33,216 bases of DNA from an uncultured Collinsella sp. (GTDB taxonomy: Bacteria > Actinomycetota > Coriobacteriia > Coriobacteriales > Coriobacteriaceae). Made by a program: the position numbers and the translations under genes. The stretch lies in the NCBI GenBank assembly GCA_900546105.1, contig URBP01000012.1, positions 1-33,216 of the forward strand, read 5' to 3'. A model generated the notes under the pieces. That model was not told where the DNA came from and searched no databases. It was given only the letters and a program-made list of their open reading frames with translations. Shown here piece after piece: positions 7,439 to 15,874 of this stretch. Position 1 is the first letter of the stretch, and each line of letters begins with the position of its first letter.

Positions 7439-8800
7439 CTACAGAATAAATCGAAGGATGTCGGAACGAAGCATATAGACAAACAGCAGTGCGAAGAGCG
7501 CGATGCCCACATAGCTCACAATCGTCTGAGCCTTGAGAGGCAGCTCGCGACCCGCAATCTTTTGAATAATCTCGATGACTAACTTGCCGCCGTCGAGCGG
7601 GGGGATGGGCAGCAAGTTCATAAAACCCAGCGAGAACGAAATGAGCGCGGCAAACGACAGGAACGTTACGGGGCCGGCAGCAGCCGCCTGAGAGGACATA
7701 ACGCTAATACCCACGATCGACGAGGACTGGTCGAGAATCTCCATCGTATGCTGCGGCTGGAGTAGGCGAATAACGCCATCCGCGGTCTGCACAACATAGG
7801 AGAATGACAGACGCGCCGAGGTGATGGGGTCCAAACGGACTACCTCCGTAGAAGCATACACACCTAACCGCTCGTCCTCTTTGAGCGCAACCGAGGTCGA
7901 ATGCTGCTTGCCGTCGCGCTCATACTCAATGGCGATATCGTCCTTACCGGCGGCCTTGCCGATAGCATCGTAGACGTCCATCCAAGTGGAACATGAGACG
8001 CCGTCGACCGAAAGGATCGCATCACCAGCCTCGATACCCGCCTTGGCGGCAATAGACCCCTCGTCAACCTGACCGATCACGTTGGTATCCATCGGCACGG
8101 TGACACCCGCAATGGAATAGATGCTCATAAGGAGCAAAAAACCCGTCAGGATATTGACGAGAATGCCCGCGAGCAGCATAAAGGCGCGCTTGAGAAAGCC
8201 CTGGCCTAGATAAGTGTGCGAGCGCTCTTGCGCCAAGAAATCAGCCTCGCCGCACGGCAGCTCCCACACATCGCCCTCGGCAGTCGCATGCTCTCGATCG
8301 AACCGGCGGCCGTCAAAGGTGGTGTAACCCGCAGCGTCTCGAGGCAGTGTCTGATACTTGGTGGGATAGTAGCTCGGTGAGGGCTTCTCCCCTTCCTCAT
8401 ACCAAGGTACGATGGAGCCCCAGCCCAGCAACAGAGCACAAGCCTCGAGCACATCCTCCTCGGAAAGCTCGAGCTCGACAGCAAGGTCGGCCACGGTCAC
8501 GCGACCATGACGATAGATAGCCGCGAGCACGCGATCGGCGCACGAGACGTCGGTCGGATCCATACCGCAGATGGCAGCGTAGCTACCCAGCAGCAGCGGG
8601 GTCACGCCAAACTTAGTTCCAATGCGACGCGACGTGTAATGGATGTCAAAGCGACACGGCAGGCCCAAAAAGAACTCGGTCACACGGACGCCGCAGGCAC
8701 GCGCCGCCAAAAAGTGGCCGCCCTCGTGCAAAAACACGAGGACGGAAAGCATCAGCAGGCCCCAAAAGACCGATGAGAGAACGCTCAGAACAGTATCCAT
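7439..8800 (-). CDS. rseP: RseP-type site-2 protease (M50) with an unusual inserted domain
   Basis: Membrane-embedded zinc metalloprotease that cleaves transmembrane segments, typically of anti-sigma factors or signal-peptide remnants. Numbering from ATG 8800 (453 aa): the first membrane helix carries HEGGH (25-29); the conserved LLAGILVN segment is near 210-217; a PDZ domain covers roughly 245-320; NLLPIPPLDGG marks the second zinc motif near the C-terminus. Between GSYAAICGM (about 73-80) and the second membrane helix lie about 115 residues absent from E. coli RseP. They include a segment at about 87-132 that reads like a winged helix (ADRVLAAIYRHGRVTVADL onwards). A TTG at 8815 is an alternative start; neither has ideal SD spacing. 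It lies between dxr and ispG, as in other actinobacteria. Confidence 0.92.
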   Translation of the reverse strand: MDTVLSVLSSVFWGLLMLSVLVFLHEGGHFLAARACGVRVTEFFLGLPCRFDIHYTSRRIGTKFGVTPLLLGSYAAICGMDPTDVSCADRVLAAIYRHGRVTVADLAVELELSEEDVLEACALLLGWGSIVPWYEEGEKPSPSYYPTKYQTLPRDAAGYTTFDGRRFDREHATAEGDVWELPCGEADFLAQERSHTYLGQGFLKRAFMLLAGILVNILTGFLLLMSIYSIAGVTVPMDTNVIGQVDEGSIAAKAGIEAGDAILSVDGVSCSTWMDVYDAIGKAAGKDDIAIEYERDGKQHSTSVALKEDERLGVYASTEVVRLDPITSARLSFSYVVQTADGVIRLLQPQHTMEILDQSSSIVGISVMSSQAAAAGPVTFLSFAALISFSLGFMNLLPIPPLDGGKLVIEIIQKIAGRELPLKAQTIVSYVGIALFALLFVYMLRSDILRFIL

Positions 8801-8825
8801 AAAACGAAAAAGCAATCCTTATGGG

Positions 8826-10013
8826 TTAGGAACGGGTTGCGACGAGCACCTGCGCAGCCTTTTCACGCGCCCACGCATCGATGTCGCGAAGCTGCTCAAA
8901 CGAATCGACCGCCTGCATATCGTGAGCATCCATGCAGGATTCCACAATGCGATCGATATCGGTAAAGCTGCAGCCATCGTGCAGGAAGGCATCGACGGCG
9001 ACCTCGTTGGCGGCATTGAGCACGCACGGCATGGTGCCACCCGTCTTGCCGGCACGCTCGGCCAGCGCCAGACAGCGGAAGGTATCCATGTCGGCAGCAT
9101 CAAACGTGAGCTGCCCCAACTCGCGAAAATCGATACGAGGCGCCGGGGTATCCCAACGCTCGGGATACGAGAACGCGAACTGGATGGGAATACGCATGTC
9201 GGAAGCACCAAGATGCGCCATCACGGAGCCGTCGGCGAACTCGACCATAGAGTGAATCTTGGACTGACGCTGCACGACCACGTTAATGAAATCGAGGTCG
9301 CAGTTAAACAGATGCATGGCCTCAATGCGCTCCAGGCCCTTGTTCATGAGGGTGGCGGAGTCGATGGTGATCTTGGCACCCATGGCCCACGTGGGATGTG
9401 CGAGGGCATCGGCACGCGTCACGCGATCGAGCTCGCCGCGCGTACGGCCAAAGAACGGACCGCCCGAGCAGGTGAGCCAAATACAATGAGCCTCGCGCGG
9501 GTCCTCCCCCAGATAGCACTGGTAGATGGCGGAGTGCTCAGAGTCGACTGGAATAAGCTGGCCCGGTTGCGCCAACGGCATAAGCAAGTCGCCACCGACG
9601 ACGAGTGACTCCTTGTTGGCAAGGGCAAGACGCTTATTCGAGGTCAAGGCCGCATGGCTCGCCTCGAGACCGGCGGCGCCCACAATAGCGACAAGCACGC
9701 AGTCGACATCGTCGCGACGCGCGAGCTCGCAAACCGCCTGCGCGCCAACGCCGAGCTTCGTTCCCTCGGGCAACTCCTGCAGCACGGCGTCATCGCCATA
9801 AGCGACATCGGCCACGGCAACCGCCGAAACCGAGAACTCGCGGGCAGCGGCAACGAGCTCGGAGGTACTGGAGTTAACGGACAGCGCCGTCACCTGCAGG
9901 CGATCGGCATGCTGGCGGCACACATCGAGCGCCTGGGTGCCGATAGAGCCCGTACAACCCAGGATGGCAACACGGAGGCGTCCATCGGGGCCATACGTCG
10001 TCTGGAATGACAT
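8826..10013 (-). CDS. dxr: 1-deoxy-D-xylulose 5-phosphate reductoisomerase
   Basis: First committed enzyme of the MEP pathway: rearranges and reduces DXP to MEP with NADPH and a divalent metal. The 395-aa protein shows the NADPH-binding LGCTGSIGTQ (18-27), NKESLVVGG (133-141), metal ligands Asp157 and Glu159 in VDSEHS, the flexible-loop region CSGGPFFG, and SATLMNKGLE. Its ATG overlaps the cdsA stop by one base (TAATG), so translation is probably coupled. It shares the pathway with ispG, two genes downstream. Confidence 0.98.
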   Translation of the reverse strand: MSFQTTYGPDGRLRVAILGCTGSIGTQALDVCRQHADRLQVTALSVNSSTSELVAAAREFSVSAVAVADVAYGDDAVLQELPEGTKLGVGAQAVCELARRDDVDCVLVAIVGAAGLEASHAALTSNKRLALANKESLVVGGDLLMPLAQPGQLIPVDSEHSAIYQCYLGEDPREAHCIWLTCSGGPFFGRTRGELDRVTRADALAHPTWAMGAKITIDSATLMNKGLERIEAMHLFNCDLDFINVVVQRQSKIHSMVEFADGSVMAHLGASDMRIPIQFAFSYPERWDTPAPRIDFRELGQLTFDAADMDTFRCLALAERAGKTGGTMPCVLNAANEVAVDAFLHDGCSFTDIDRIVESCMDAHDMQAVDSFEQLRDIDAWAREKAAQVLVATRS

Positions 10014-10912
10014 TACAGCACGCCTCCGATCATCAAAAGCAGCTGCGCGGTAATGCAGCCGAAGATAAGCGAATCGCTACGATCGAGCATGCCGCCGTGG
10101 CCCGGGATAAGGTTACCGGAATCCTTAACGCCCACACCGCGCTTGATGCGCGACTCGATAAGGTCGCCGATAACGCCCAAAATGGACACCACCACGCCGC
10201 ACAGCAGCGCATAGGGCAGGCTGAGTTTGTAGAAGTGCGTCGCCCACAGGATGAGCCAAATCAAAACCGAGCCCAGGATGCCGCCGACAAACCCCTCCCA
10301 GCTCTTTTTGGGAGAGATCTTGGGAACCATCTTGTGTTTGCCGATACGGCTACCCACGATGTAGGCAAACGAATCGGAGACCCAAAGGGACGCGCAAACG
10401 CCCACCGAAAGCAGGGCGCCGGCAAAACCGGGCACGGCATCGCGCAGCAGCACGATAGCCGACAGCATAAAGCCAGTGTAGATGGGACCCATGAGCGTCA
10501 CGGCCACATCAGAGATGCGGGTACGCGGCGACCAGACATACCAAATGCCCACAGCGAGCATCAGGGCAAAAAGCAGGGCATTCAGCAACATCGAATCGCC
10601 CAACGCCGACAGCGGAAAGAGTACGGCGGCAGCGATACCCATGCGCTCGTTAGCCATCTTGCCATCGAGCCTCGTCATACGGAAAAACTCATAGCAGCAC
10701 AGACCACTCATGACAGAAACAAAGATGGCCGTGGGCACGATACCCAAAACCAGGCACAGGATAAAGACAACGGCATAAACGATACCGGCGGCGGCACGGG
10801 TAATAAAGCCCGCAAGCCACGAACCGGTGCCATTCTTCGCTGCGGGCGCTCCCACAGCGACAGCCTTGCGCTCAGATGTCTTGGGAGCAGTTGCCTTGGG
10901 ACGATCGGACAC
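10013..10912 (-). CDS. cdsA: Phosphatidate cytidylyltransferase
   Basis: Makes CDP-diacylglycerol from CTP and phosphatidic acid in the membrane, the branch point of phospholipid synthesis. The 299-aa protein has a hydrophilic N-terminal tail of about 30 residues, then several hydrophobic helices, and the family signature near the C-terminus: SDSFAYIVGSRIGKHK, KSWEGFVGG, and GDLIESRIKRGVGVKD followed by HGGMLDRSDS. The start is GTG 10912, seven bases after GAGGAGG. It is two bases from the uppS stop and overlaps dxr. Confidence 0.97.
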   Translation of the reverse strand: MSDRPKATAPKTSERKAVAVGAPAAKNGTGSWLAGFITRAAAGIVYAVVFILCLVLGIVPTAIFVSVMSGLCCYEFFRMTRLDGKMANERMGIAAAVLFPLSALGDSMLLNALLFALMLAVGIWYVWSPRTRISDVAVTLMGPIYTGFMLSAIVLLRDAVPGFAGALLSVGVCASLWVSDSFAYIVGSRIGKHKMVPKISPKKSWEGFVGGILGSVLIWLILWATHFYKLSLPYALLCGVVVSILGVIGDLIESRIKRGVGVKDSGNLIPGHGGMLDRSDSLIFGCITAQLLLMIGGVL

Positions 10913-10914
10913 GA

Positions 10915-11709
10915 TTAAGCCTCCTCGGTCTTGCTCAGACCACCAAACCTACGGTCACGGCCCTGATAGGCCAAAATGGCGTCGACAAGGCCCCAACGAT
11001 CAAAGTCGGGCCAATAGGTATCGGTGACGTAGAATTCGGAATAAGCCACCTGCCACAGCAGATAATTCGAAAGGCGCAGCTCACCGGAAGTGCGAATCAC
11101 AAGCTCAGGATCGGGAAGGCCGGCGGTATAGAGGTGGGAAGCCACCATGTCGTCATCAATTGCGCCAGGATCGATCTTACCGGCGGCAGCGTCGAGTGCG
11201 ATCTGACGGACAGCGCGGGTAATCTCGGCACGCGCGCCGTAGTTGACGGCAAGCGCCAGCGTCATGCCGGTGTGATCGGCGCACTCGGCAAGACCGCGTT
11301 CAAAAACGTCGCGGGTCTTCTTGGGCAGCGCAGAAATGTCACCCAAAAAGACAACGCGCACGTTTTCGCGCTTCAGAAGCGGCAGCTCGTCGATAAACGT
11401 CTTGGCAAACAGGTGCATCAAGACGTTGACCTCGTGCTGCGGGCGGTTCCAGTTTTCGGTAGAAAAAGCATAGGCCGAAAGCACGTCGACGCCCAGACGC
11501 ACGCAGGCGGTAATAATCTCGCGAAGGGAGACGATACCCGCCTTGTGGCCCTCAGTGCGCGCAAGACCGCGCGACGTGGCCCAACGACCGTTGCCGTCCA
11601 TGATGCACGAGATATGGTGCGGAATGTTATTGAGGTCAAGGTCGGAAAAACCGACGCCCGCAGGGGCGTCGGCAAAGTACTCGACCAGTTTATGCTCGTC
11701 GTATTGCAC
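10915..11709 (-). CDS. uppS: Isoprenyl (undecaprenyl) diphosphate synthase
   Basis: Cis-prenyltransferase that builds the long-chain polyprenyl diphosphate used as lipid carrier for cell-wall synthesis. The 264-aa protein contains the catalytic MDGNGRWA (Asp38), the Phe/Tyr/Ser pocket region LSAYAFSTENW, and the C-terminal RTSGELRLSNYLLWQ and SEFYVTD motifs. The start is GTG 11709, seven bases after a GGAG that lies in the last codons of frr. It links the MEP pathway genes nearby with envelope synthesis. Exact chain length of the product cannot be read from the sequence. Confidence 0.96.
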   Translation of the reverse strand: MQYDEHKLVEYFADAPAGVGFSDLDLNNIPHHISCIMDGNGRWATSRGLARTEGHKAGIVSLREIITACVRLGVDVLSAYAFSTENWNRPQHEVNVLMHLFAKTFIDELPLLKRENVRVVFLGDISALPKKTRDVFERGLAECADHTGMTLALAVNYGARAEITRAVRQIALDAAAGKIDPGAIDDDMVASHLYTAGLPDPELVIRTSGELRLSNYLLWQVAYSEFYVTDTYWPDFDRWGLVDAILAYQGRDRRFGGLSKTEEA

Positions 11710-11710
11710 C

Positions 11711-12247
11711 TTAGATCTCCATGACCTCGGCTTCTTTTTCCTTCAGAAGCTCCTCGACCTTGGCGACATACTCATCGGTGTGCTTCTGGACCTTGGCCTG
11801 CTCGCGACGGACATCGTCCTCGGTGAGTTCCTCATCGCGCTCGAGCTTGTTGTTGAAGTCGCGACGGATGTTACGGATAGACACCTTGGCCTGCTCGGCG
11901 TACTCGCGGCACTCCTTGACGAGCTCGCGACGGCGCTCCTCGGTGGGAGCCGGGAACGGCAGACGAACGACGGTGCCATCGGAGTTGGGGGTAATACCCA
12001 GATCGGAAGCGCCGATGGCCTTGACGATAGCATTGATAAGCGCCTTGTCCCACGGCTCGATGAGCAGCATGTGGGCCTCGGGGGTCTTGACGGCGGCAAC
12101 CTGCGTGACCGGCGTGGGAACACCGTAATAATCGACGGTGATGTCGGACAGAATGTTAGCGTTGGCGCGGCCGGTACGAACCTTGGAGAAGTTATGCTTG
12201 AGGGACTCGAGCGACTTGTCCATATGGGCGGTGATGTTCTCTGCCAT
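11711..12247 (-). CDS. frr: Ribosome recycling factor
   Basis: Splits post-termination ribosomes together with EF-G. The 178-aa protein is slightly shorter than the usual 185. It has the long helical domain, including KVRTGRANANIL and the C-terminal coiled coil EDDVRREQAKVQKHTDEYV, and the central domain YYGVPTPVTQVA. ATG 12247 is two bases after the pyrH stop. The pyrH-frr pairing is near universal in bacteria. Confidence 0.98.
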   Translation of the reverse strand: MAENITAHMDKSLESLKHNFSKVRTGRANANILSDITVDYYGVPTPVTQVAAVKTPEAHMLLIEPWDKALINAIVKAIGASDLGITPNSDGTVVRLPFPAPTEERRRELVKECREYAEQAKVSIRNIRRDFNNKLERDEELTEDDVRREQAKVQKHTDEYVAKVEELLKEKEAEVMEI

Positions 12248-12249
12248 GC

Positions 12250-12972
12250 TTAATCCTCCTGATAGACGAGCGTGCCGACGGGCTCACCCGAAAGCGCGCG
12301 CTTGACGGTGTCCTCGCCATCGATGTTGAGGACCAAAATCGGCATACGGTTATCCTGGCACAGTGCCGTAGCCGTGGAATCCATAACCTGCAGACCGCGG
12401 ACGAGCACCTCATGGTAGGTGATCTTGTCAAACCGGACGGCGTCGGCACACTTGACGGGATCCTTGTCGTAGATGCCGTCAACCTTGGTGGCTTTAATCA
12501 GAATCTCGGCGCCGATCTCGCACGCACGAAGAGCCGCGGCGGTGTCGGTCGTAAAGTACGGATTGCCCGAACCGGCGGCAAAAATAACGACGTTGCCCTT
12601 GGAAAGGTGATTGATGGCGCGACGGCGAATATAGGGCTCGCAGATCTCGTTCATCTGGATAGCGCTCATCACGCGGCAGGGAACATCGTTATGCTCGAAG
12701 GCATCCTGCAGGGCGAGCGCGTTCATAACGGTTGCCAGCATGCCCATGTAGTCGGCCTGAGCACGCTCCATGCCACCGGCAGCGCCGGCCATGCCGCGGA
12801 AAATATTGCCGCCGCCGACAACGACGCCGACCTCATGGCCAACGGCGAGCAGCTCCTTGACCTGTTTGGCAAGATGGTCGGTAACCTTGGGGTCGATGCC
12901 ATATTGGCCGTCGCCCATCAGTGCTTCGCCGGAAAGCTTCAGAAGCACGCGTTTATATCGGATGTCGGACAA
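12250..12972 (-). CDS. pyrH: UMP kinase
   Basis: Phosphorylates UMP to UDP; the hexameric bacterial enzyme of the amino-acid-kinase fold. The 240-aa protein shows KLSGEALMG near the N-terminus, VVVGGGNIFRG (around 50-60), the central GTGNPYFTTDTAAALRA-type segment (here GSGNPYFTTD) and KATKVDGIYDKDP. The start is TTG 12972, six bases after AAGGAGG; no ATG gives a better fit. It leads the minus-strand block that runs to proS. Confidence 0.98.
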   Translation of the reverse strand: MSDIRYKRVLLKLSGEALMGDGQYGIDPKVTDHLAKQVKELLAVGHEVGVVVGGGNIFRGMAGAAGGMERAQADYMGMLATVMNALALQDAFEHNDVPCRVMSAIQMNEICEPYIRRRAINHLSKGNVVIFAAGSGNPYFTTDTAAALRACEIGAEILIKATKVDGIYDKDPVKCADAVRFDKITYHEVLVRGLQVMDSTATALCQDNRMPILVLNIDGEDTVKRALSGEPVGTLVYQED

Positions 12973-13002
12973 AGCGATCCTCCTTTAGATTGAACTCTCA
13001 AC

Positions 13003-13008
13003 ATTCTA
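13003..13008 (-). promoter_or_regulatory. Weak candidate -10 for pyrH
   Basis: TAGAAT on the minus strand, about 30 bp before the pyrH TTG and after the tsf terminator. No convincing -35 is seen at 16-18 bp. A small perfect hairpin (GGCTCT/AGAGCC, 13014-13029) overlaps the spacer region. Readthrough from tsf is the alternative source of transcription. Confidence 0.3.
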
Positions 13009-13030
13009 TCAAAGGCTCTAAGAAGAGCCA

Positions 13031-13067
13031 TGAAAAAGCAGGCTGTGAGTAAAACCCACAGCCTGCT
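13031..13067 (-). terminator. Rho-independent terminator of rpsB-tsf
   Basis: An 11-bp stem (AGCAGGCTGTG 13037-13047 with CACAGCCTGCT 13057-13067), followed on the minus strand by TTTTTCA. It lies 24 bp after the tsf stop. Confidence 0.9.
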
Positions 13068-13090
13068 CATTACCAGCTACAAGAGCTTAT

Positions 13091-13960
13091 TTACTCGCCA
13101 CGGACCAGACGGTCAAAGGCAACGACGGTAATGGTGTCGCCGAGCTCCTTGGAGACCTGCTCAGCGTACTTCTTGATGGTGAGGGAGCTGTCCTTGATGA
13201 ACTCCTGCTCGGTGAGCACGGACTGCTTGTAGAACTTCTCCAGACGGCCGACAGCCATCTTCTCCTGAATGGCCTCGGGCTTACCGGACTCGGCAGCCTG
13301 AGCCATGTAGATCTGCTTCTCGTGCTCGACGGTCTCGGCCGGAACCTGATCGCGGGTAGCGCAGATCGGGGCGACGGCGGCAACCTGAAGGGCAACGTCG
13401 TGAGCGAAGGTCTTGAAGGACTCAGCCTGAGCGGTCTCAGCCTTCTCGAAGGCGAACTCGACGAGAACGCCGATCTTACCACCCATGTGGATGTAAGAAG
13501 CGAGCGCACCGTTCTCAGCCTTGCGGGCAGCGAAGCGGGAGATCTTCATGTTCTCGCCCATGATGTGAATCATCTCGGTGAGCTCGGAGGAAACGGTCTC
13601 CTCGCCCATCGGCTTCTCGAGCAGAGCGTCGACGTTAGCAGGCTCGGTGGTAGCGACAACCTCGGCGACCTTGGAAGCAAAGCCGGTGAACTTGGCGTTG
13701 GAGCCAACGAAGTCGGTCTCGCAGGAAAGCTCAAGCAGAGCGCCGGTCTTGCCATCCTCGGAGACGAACGCGGCGACAGCGCCCTCGTTGGTCTCACGGC
13801 CAGCCTTCTTGGCAGCCTTGGCAAGGCCGTTCTTGCGCAGAACGTCGACAGCGGCGTCCATGTCGCCGTCAGCCTCGACGAGAGCCTTCTTGCACTCCAT
13901 CATCGGGGAGTCGGTCATCTCGCGGAGCTGCTTGACCATAGCGGCGGTAATCTGGGCCAT
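13091..13960 (-). CDS. tsf: Elongation factor Ts
   Basis: Nucleotide exchange factor for EF-Tu. The 289-aa protein starts with MAQITAAMVKQLREMT, then the UBA-like N-terminal domain with TDSPMMECKKALVEADGDMD, the core domains, and a C-terminal module. ATG 13960 is chosen because AAAGGA lies seven bases upstream; an upstream TTG would add five residues without improving the match. It follows rpsB by 45 bp and is terminated by a strong hairpin. Confidence 0.98.
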   Translation of the reverse strand: MAQITAAMVKQLREMTDSPMMECKKALVEADGDMDAAVDVLRKNGLAKAAKKAGRETNEGAVAAFVSEDGKTGALLELSCETDFVGSNAKFTGFASKVAEVVATTEPANVDALLEKPMGEETVSSELTEMIHIMGENMKISRFAARKAENGALASYIHMGGKIGVLVEFAFEKAETAQAESFKTFAHDVALQVAAVAPICATRDQVPAETVEHEKQIYMAQAAESGKPEAIQEKMAVGRLEKFYKQSVLTEQEFIKDSSLTIKKYAEQVSKELGDTITVVAFDRLVRGE

Positions 13961-14005
13961 TGTGGTTCCTTTCAAAGAGATGAAAAAGAATTAACTAAGA
14001 CTGAT

Positions 14006-14734
14006 TTACTCGGCCTTGGGCTCAGCGGCCATCTCGGCCTCGGAGACCTGCTCCTTGCCGGAGCCAGCGAGGCAGGCGTCAGCCATGAGCTCGCACATAA
14101 GGGTGACAGCGGAGATAGCGTCATCATTGCAGGGGATGCCGTACTCGACCTCGTCGGGATCGGAGTTGGTGTCGATCAGAGCGACGACGGGGATGTTCAG
14201 GCGCTGGGCCTCCTTGATGGCGTTCTCCTCGCGCTTGGTGTCAATGACGAAGAGAGCCTGGGGCAGACCCTTCATGTCGCGGGCGCCACCGAGGTTGGTC
14301 TGGAGCTTGGTGAGCTCCTTGCCGAGCACAGCCTGCTCCTTCTTGGGGAGCACTGCCATGCGGCCGTCCTCGACCATAGCCTCGAGTTCCTCCATGCGGT
14401 TAATGCGGGAGCGGATGGTGACGAAGTTGGTCAGCATACCGCCGAGCCAACGCTGGTTGATGTAAGGCATGTTGGCGCGCTCAGCAGCGTTCTTGACGGC
14501 CTCCTGAGCCTGCTTCTTGGTGCCGACGAACAGCACGTTGCCACCCTTGGCGACGTTCTTGACGAAGGTGTAGGCCTGGTCGGCGTCGAGGATGGTCTGC
14601 TTGAGGTCGAGGATGTAGATGCCGTTGCGCTCACCGAAGATGAACGGCTTCATCTTGGGATTCCAGCGACGGGTCTGGTGGCCGAAGTGGCAGCCGGCCT
14701 CGAGCAGGGTGCGGATATTAATCTTGGTAGCCAT
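14006..14734 (-). CDS. rpsB: 30S ribosomal protein S2
   Basis: Binds the 30S head-body junction. The 242-aa protein begins MATKINIRTLLEAGCHFGH and has RRWNPKMKPFIFGERNGIYI and NQRWLGGMLTN, all hallmark S2 motifs. The C-terminal tail of about 20 residues is acidic and alanine-rich. ATG 14734 follows AGGAGG. It has its own promoter and a leader of about 135 nt, within which ribosomal-protein autoregulation would be expected. Confidence 0.98.
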   Translation of the reverse strand: MATKINIRTLLEAGCHFGHQTRRWNPKMKPFIFGERNGIYILDLKQTILDADQAYTFVKNVAKGGNVLFVGTKKQAQEAVKNAAERANMPYINQRWLGGMLTNFVTIRSRINRMEELEAMVEDGRMAVLPKKEQAVLGKELTKLQTNLGGARDMKGLPQALFVIDTKREENAIKEAQRLNIPVVALIDTNSDPDEVEYGIPCNDDAISAVTLMCELMADACLAGSGKEQVSEAEMAAEPKAE

Positions 14735-14869
14735 GTTAAACCTCCTGTGGTTTGCCTCCGCGCGGGGTCATCCTCCAAAACCAACCCGGACATGTGCTAC
14801 CAAAGCCCGGGCACCACGGTATGAAGTAGCCGCGCGTGCGTGATAAAAACCTGTTGCCGTGAAGCAACC
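14735..14869 (-). promoter_or_regulatory. rpsB leader, about 135 nt
   Basis: An untranslated region between the predicted start site and the rpsB ATG. It contains a short hairpin close to the 5' end (GTTGC/GCAAC with loop TTCACG, followed by AGGTTTTTATC) and G/C-rich segments near the SD. S2 leaders are autoregulatory in several bacteria; whether this one is cannot be told from one sequence. Confidence 0.4.
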
Positions 14870-14875
14870 CGATGA

Positions 14876-14904
14876 ATGATAGCAGGAATGCATCTTCCTG
14901 CCAA
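14876..14904 (-). promoter_or_regulatory. Promoter of rpsB-tsf
   Basis: On the minus strand TTGGCA (14904-14899), 17-bp spacer, TATCAT (14881-14876), with TG one base before the -10. This is the best sigma-70-type promoter in the window. Transcription would start near 14869. Confidence 0.8.
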
Positions 14905-14953
14905 CCCGCAATCAAAACCACACACCTGAGTGCGGCGCAGGACGTCCCAGCCA

Positions 14954-15874
14954 CTATTCGCCGCGGGGATGGGCTTGAGCCACGGCCCGCTTAAGCCGAT
15001 CGGGCGTGAGATGCGTGTAGATCTGCGTCGTGGACAGGCTCGCATGACCCAGCAGCTCTTGAACCGAGCGCAGGTCCGCACCGCCCTCGAGCAAGTCGGT
15101 CGCAAAGGTATGGCGCATCGCATGCGGGGCGATGTCGGCCGGAATGCCGGCGAGCGTCGCCAGCGTATGGAACCGCCGCCTGAGCATGGCAGCGCTCATG
15201 CGATTGCCGCGCGCCGATATAAGCAGCGGATGCGGCCCGGTAGCGGGGTCACGGCGCTTTGCCCGAGCGAGCAACTCCGGCCTCCCCTCCTCAATATAGA
15301 GACGCGTCGCCTCGAGCGCACGACGATACAGAGGGACGATACGTTCCTTGCTCCCTTTGCCCCACAGGCGCAGCGTGCGTTCGGACCAAGCGATGGACTC
15401 CACATTGAGTGCTGCGAGCTCAGAGATACGGGCGCCAGATGCATAGAGCAGCTCGAGCATCGCCGCATCGCGCAGTCCCGCGGGAGTTGAGGTATCGGGG
15501 GCTTTGAGGAGCGCCTCCACTTGTTGGTTCGTCAGCACACCGGGCAGATCGCGCGGGAGCTTTGGCGAGGAAATTGCCGAGACCGCATCGCCCTCCACGA
15601 CCCCCTCGGCAGCCATCCATCGATAGAGCGATCGGATAGCCGACAGATGCGCCGCAAGCGTTCGGGGAGCAACCTGCTCACGCGAAAGCTCGGCAAGATA
15701 GCGACGAATGGTGCGCACGTCGGCAGCGAAGGCATCGATATCCTCGCGCTCGCACCAGGCAGCGAAGCGCTCCAGCCTCGAGCCATAGGCCGTCACCGTG
15801 TTGGGAGAAAGTCCCTCGACACGTGCGATATAGGCGATAAACGAGTCGACGGCATCGTACAGGTCAAAGGCTAT
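14954..15874 (-). CDS. xerC: Tyrosine recombinase XerC/XerD-like, probable ATA start
   Basis: Site-specific recombinase that probably resolves chromosome dimers at dif. The catalytic residues are visible: Arg in GARISEL, HAMRHTFATDLLEGG, the LGHASLSTTQIYTHL region with the nucleophile Tyr, and the N-terminal SAM-like core-binding domain. The first conventional start, GTG 15796, would cut through the conserved SPNTVTAY motif and remove the first helix. The same frame continues upstream with DLYDAVDSFIAYIARVEGLSP, the expected N-terminus, but contains no ATG, GTG or TTG before a stop. ATA 15874 has GGAGG nine bases before it and overlaps the trmFO stop (ATAG). It gives 306 aa, near the 298 aa of E. 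coli XerC. A CTG at 15862 lacks an SD. Confidence 0.88.
   Translation of the reverse strand: MAFDLYDAVDSFIAYIARVEGLSPNTVTAYGSRLERFAAWCEREDIDAFAADVRTIRRYLAELSREQVAPRTLAAHLSAIRSLYRWMAAEGVVEGDAVSAISSPKLPRDLPGVLTNQQVEALLKAPDTSTPAGLRDAAMLELLYASGARISELAALNVESIAWSERTLRLWGKGSKERIVPLYRRALEATRLYIEEGRPELLARAKRRDPATGPHPLLISARGNRMSAAMLRRRFHTLATLAGIPADIAPHAMRHTFATDLLEGGADLRSVQELLGHASLSTTQIYTHLTPDRLKRAVAQAHPRGE

Noticed and set aside
14954..15796. GTG 15796 as the xerC start
   Set aside because: It would split the conserved SPNTVTAY motif and lacks an SD at a usable distance.
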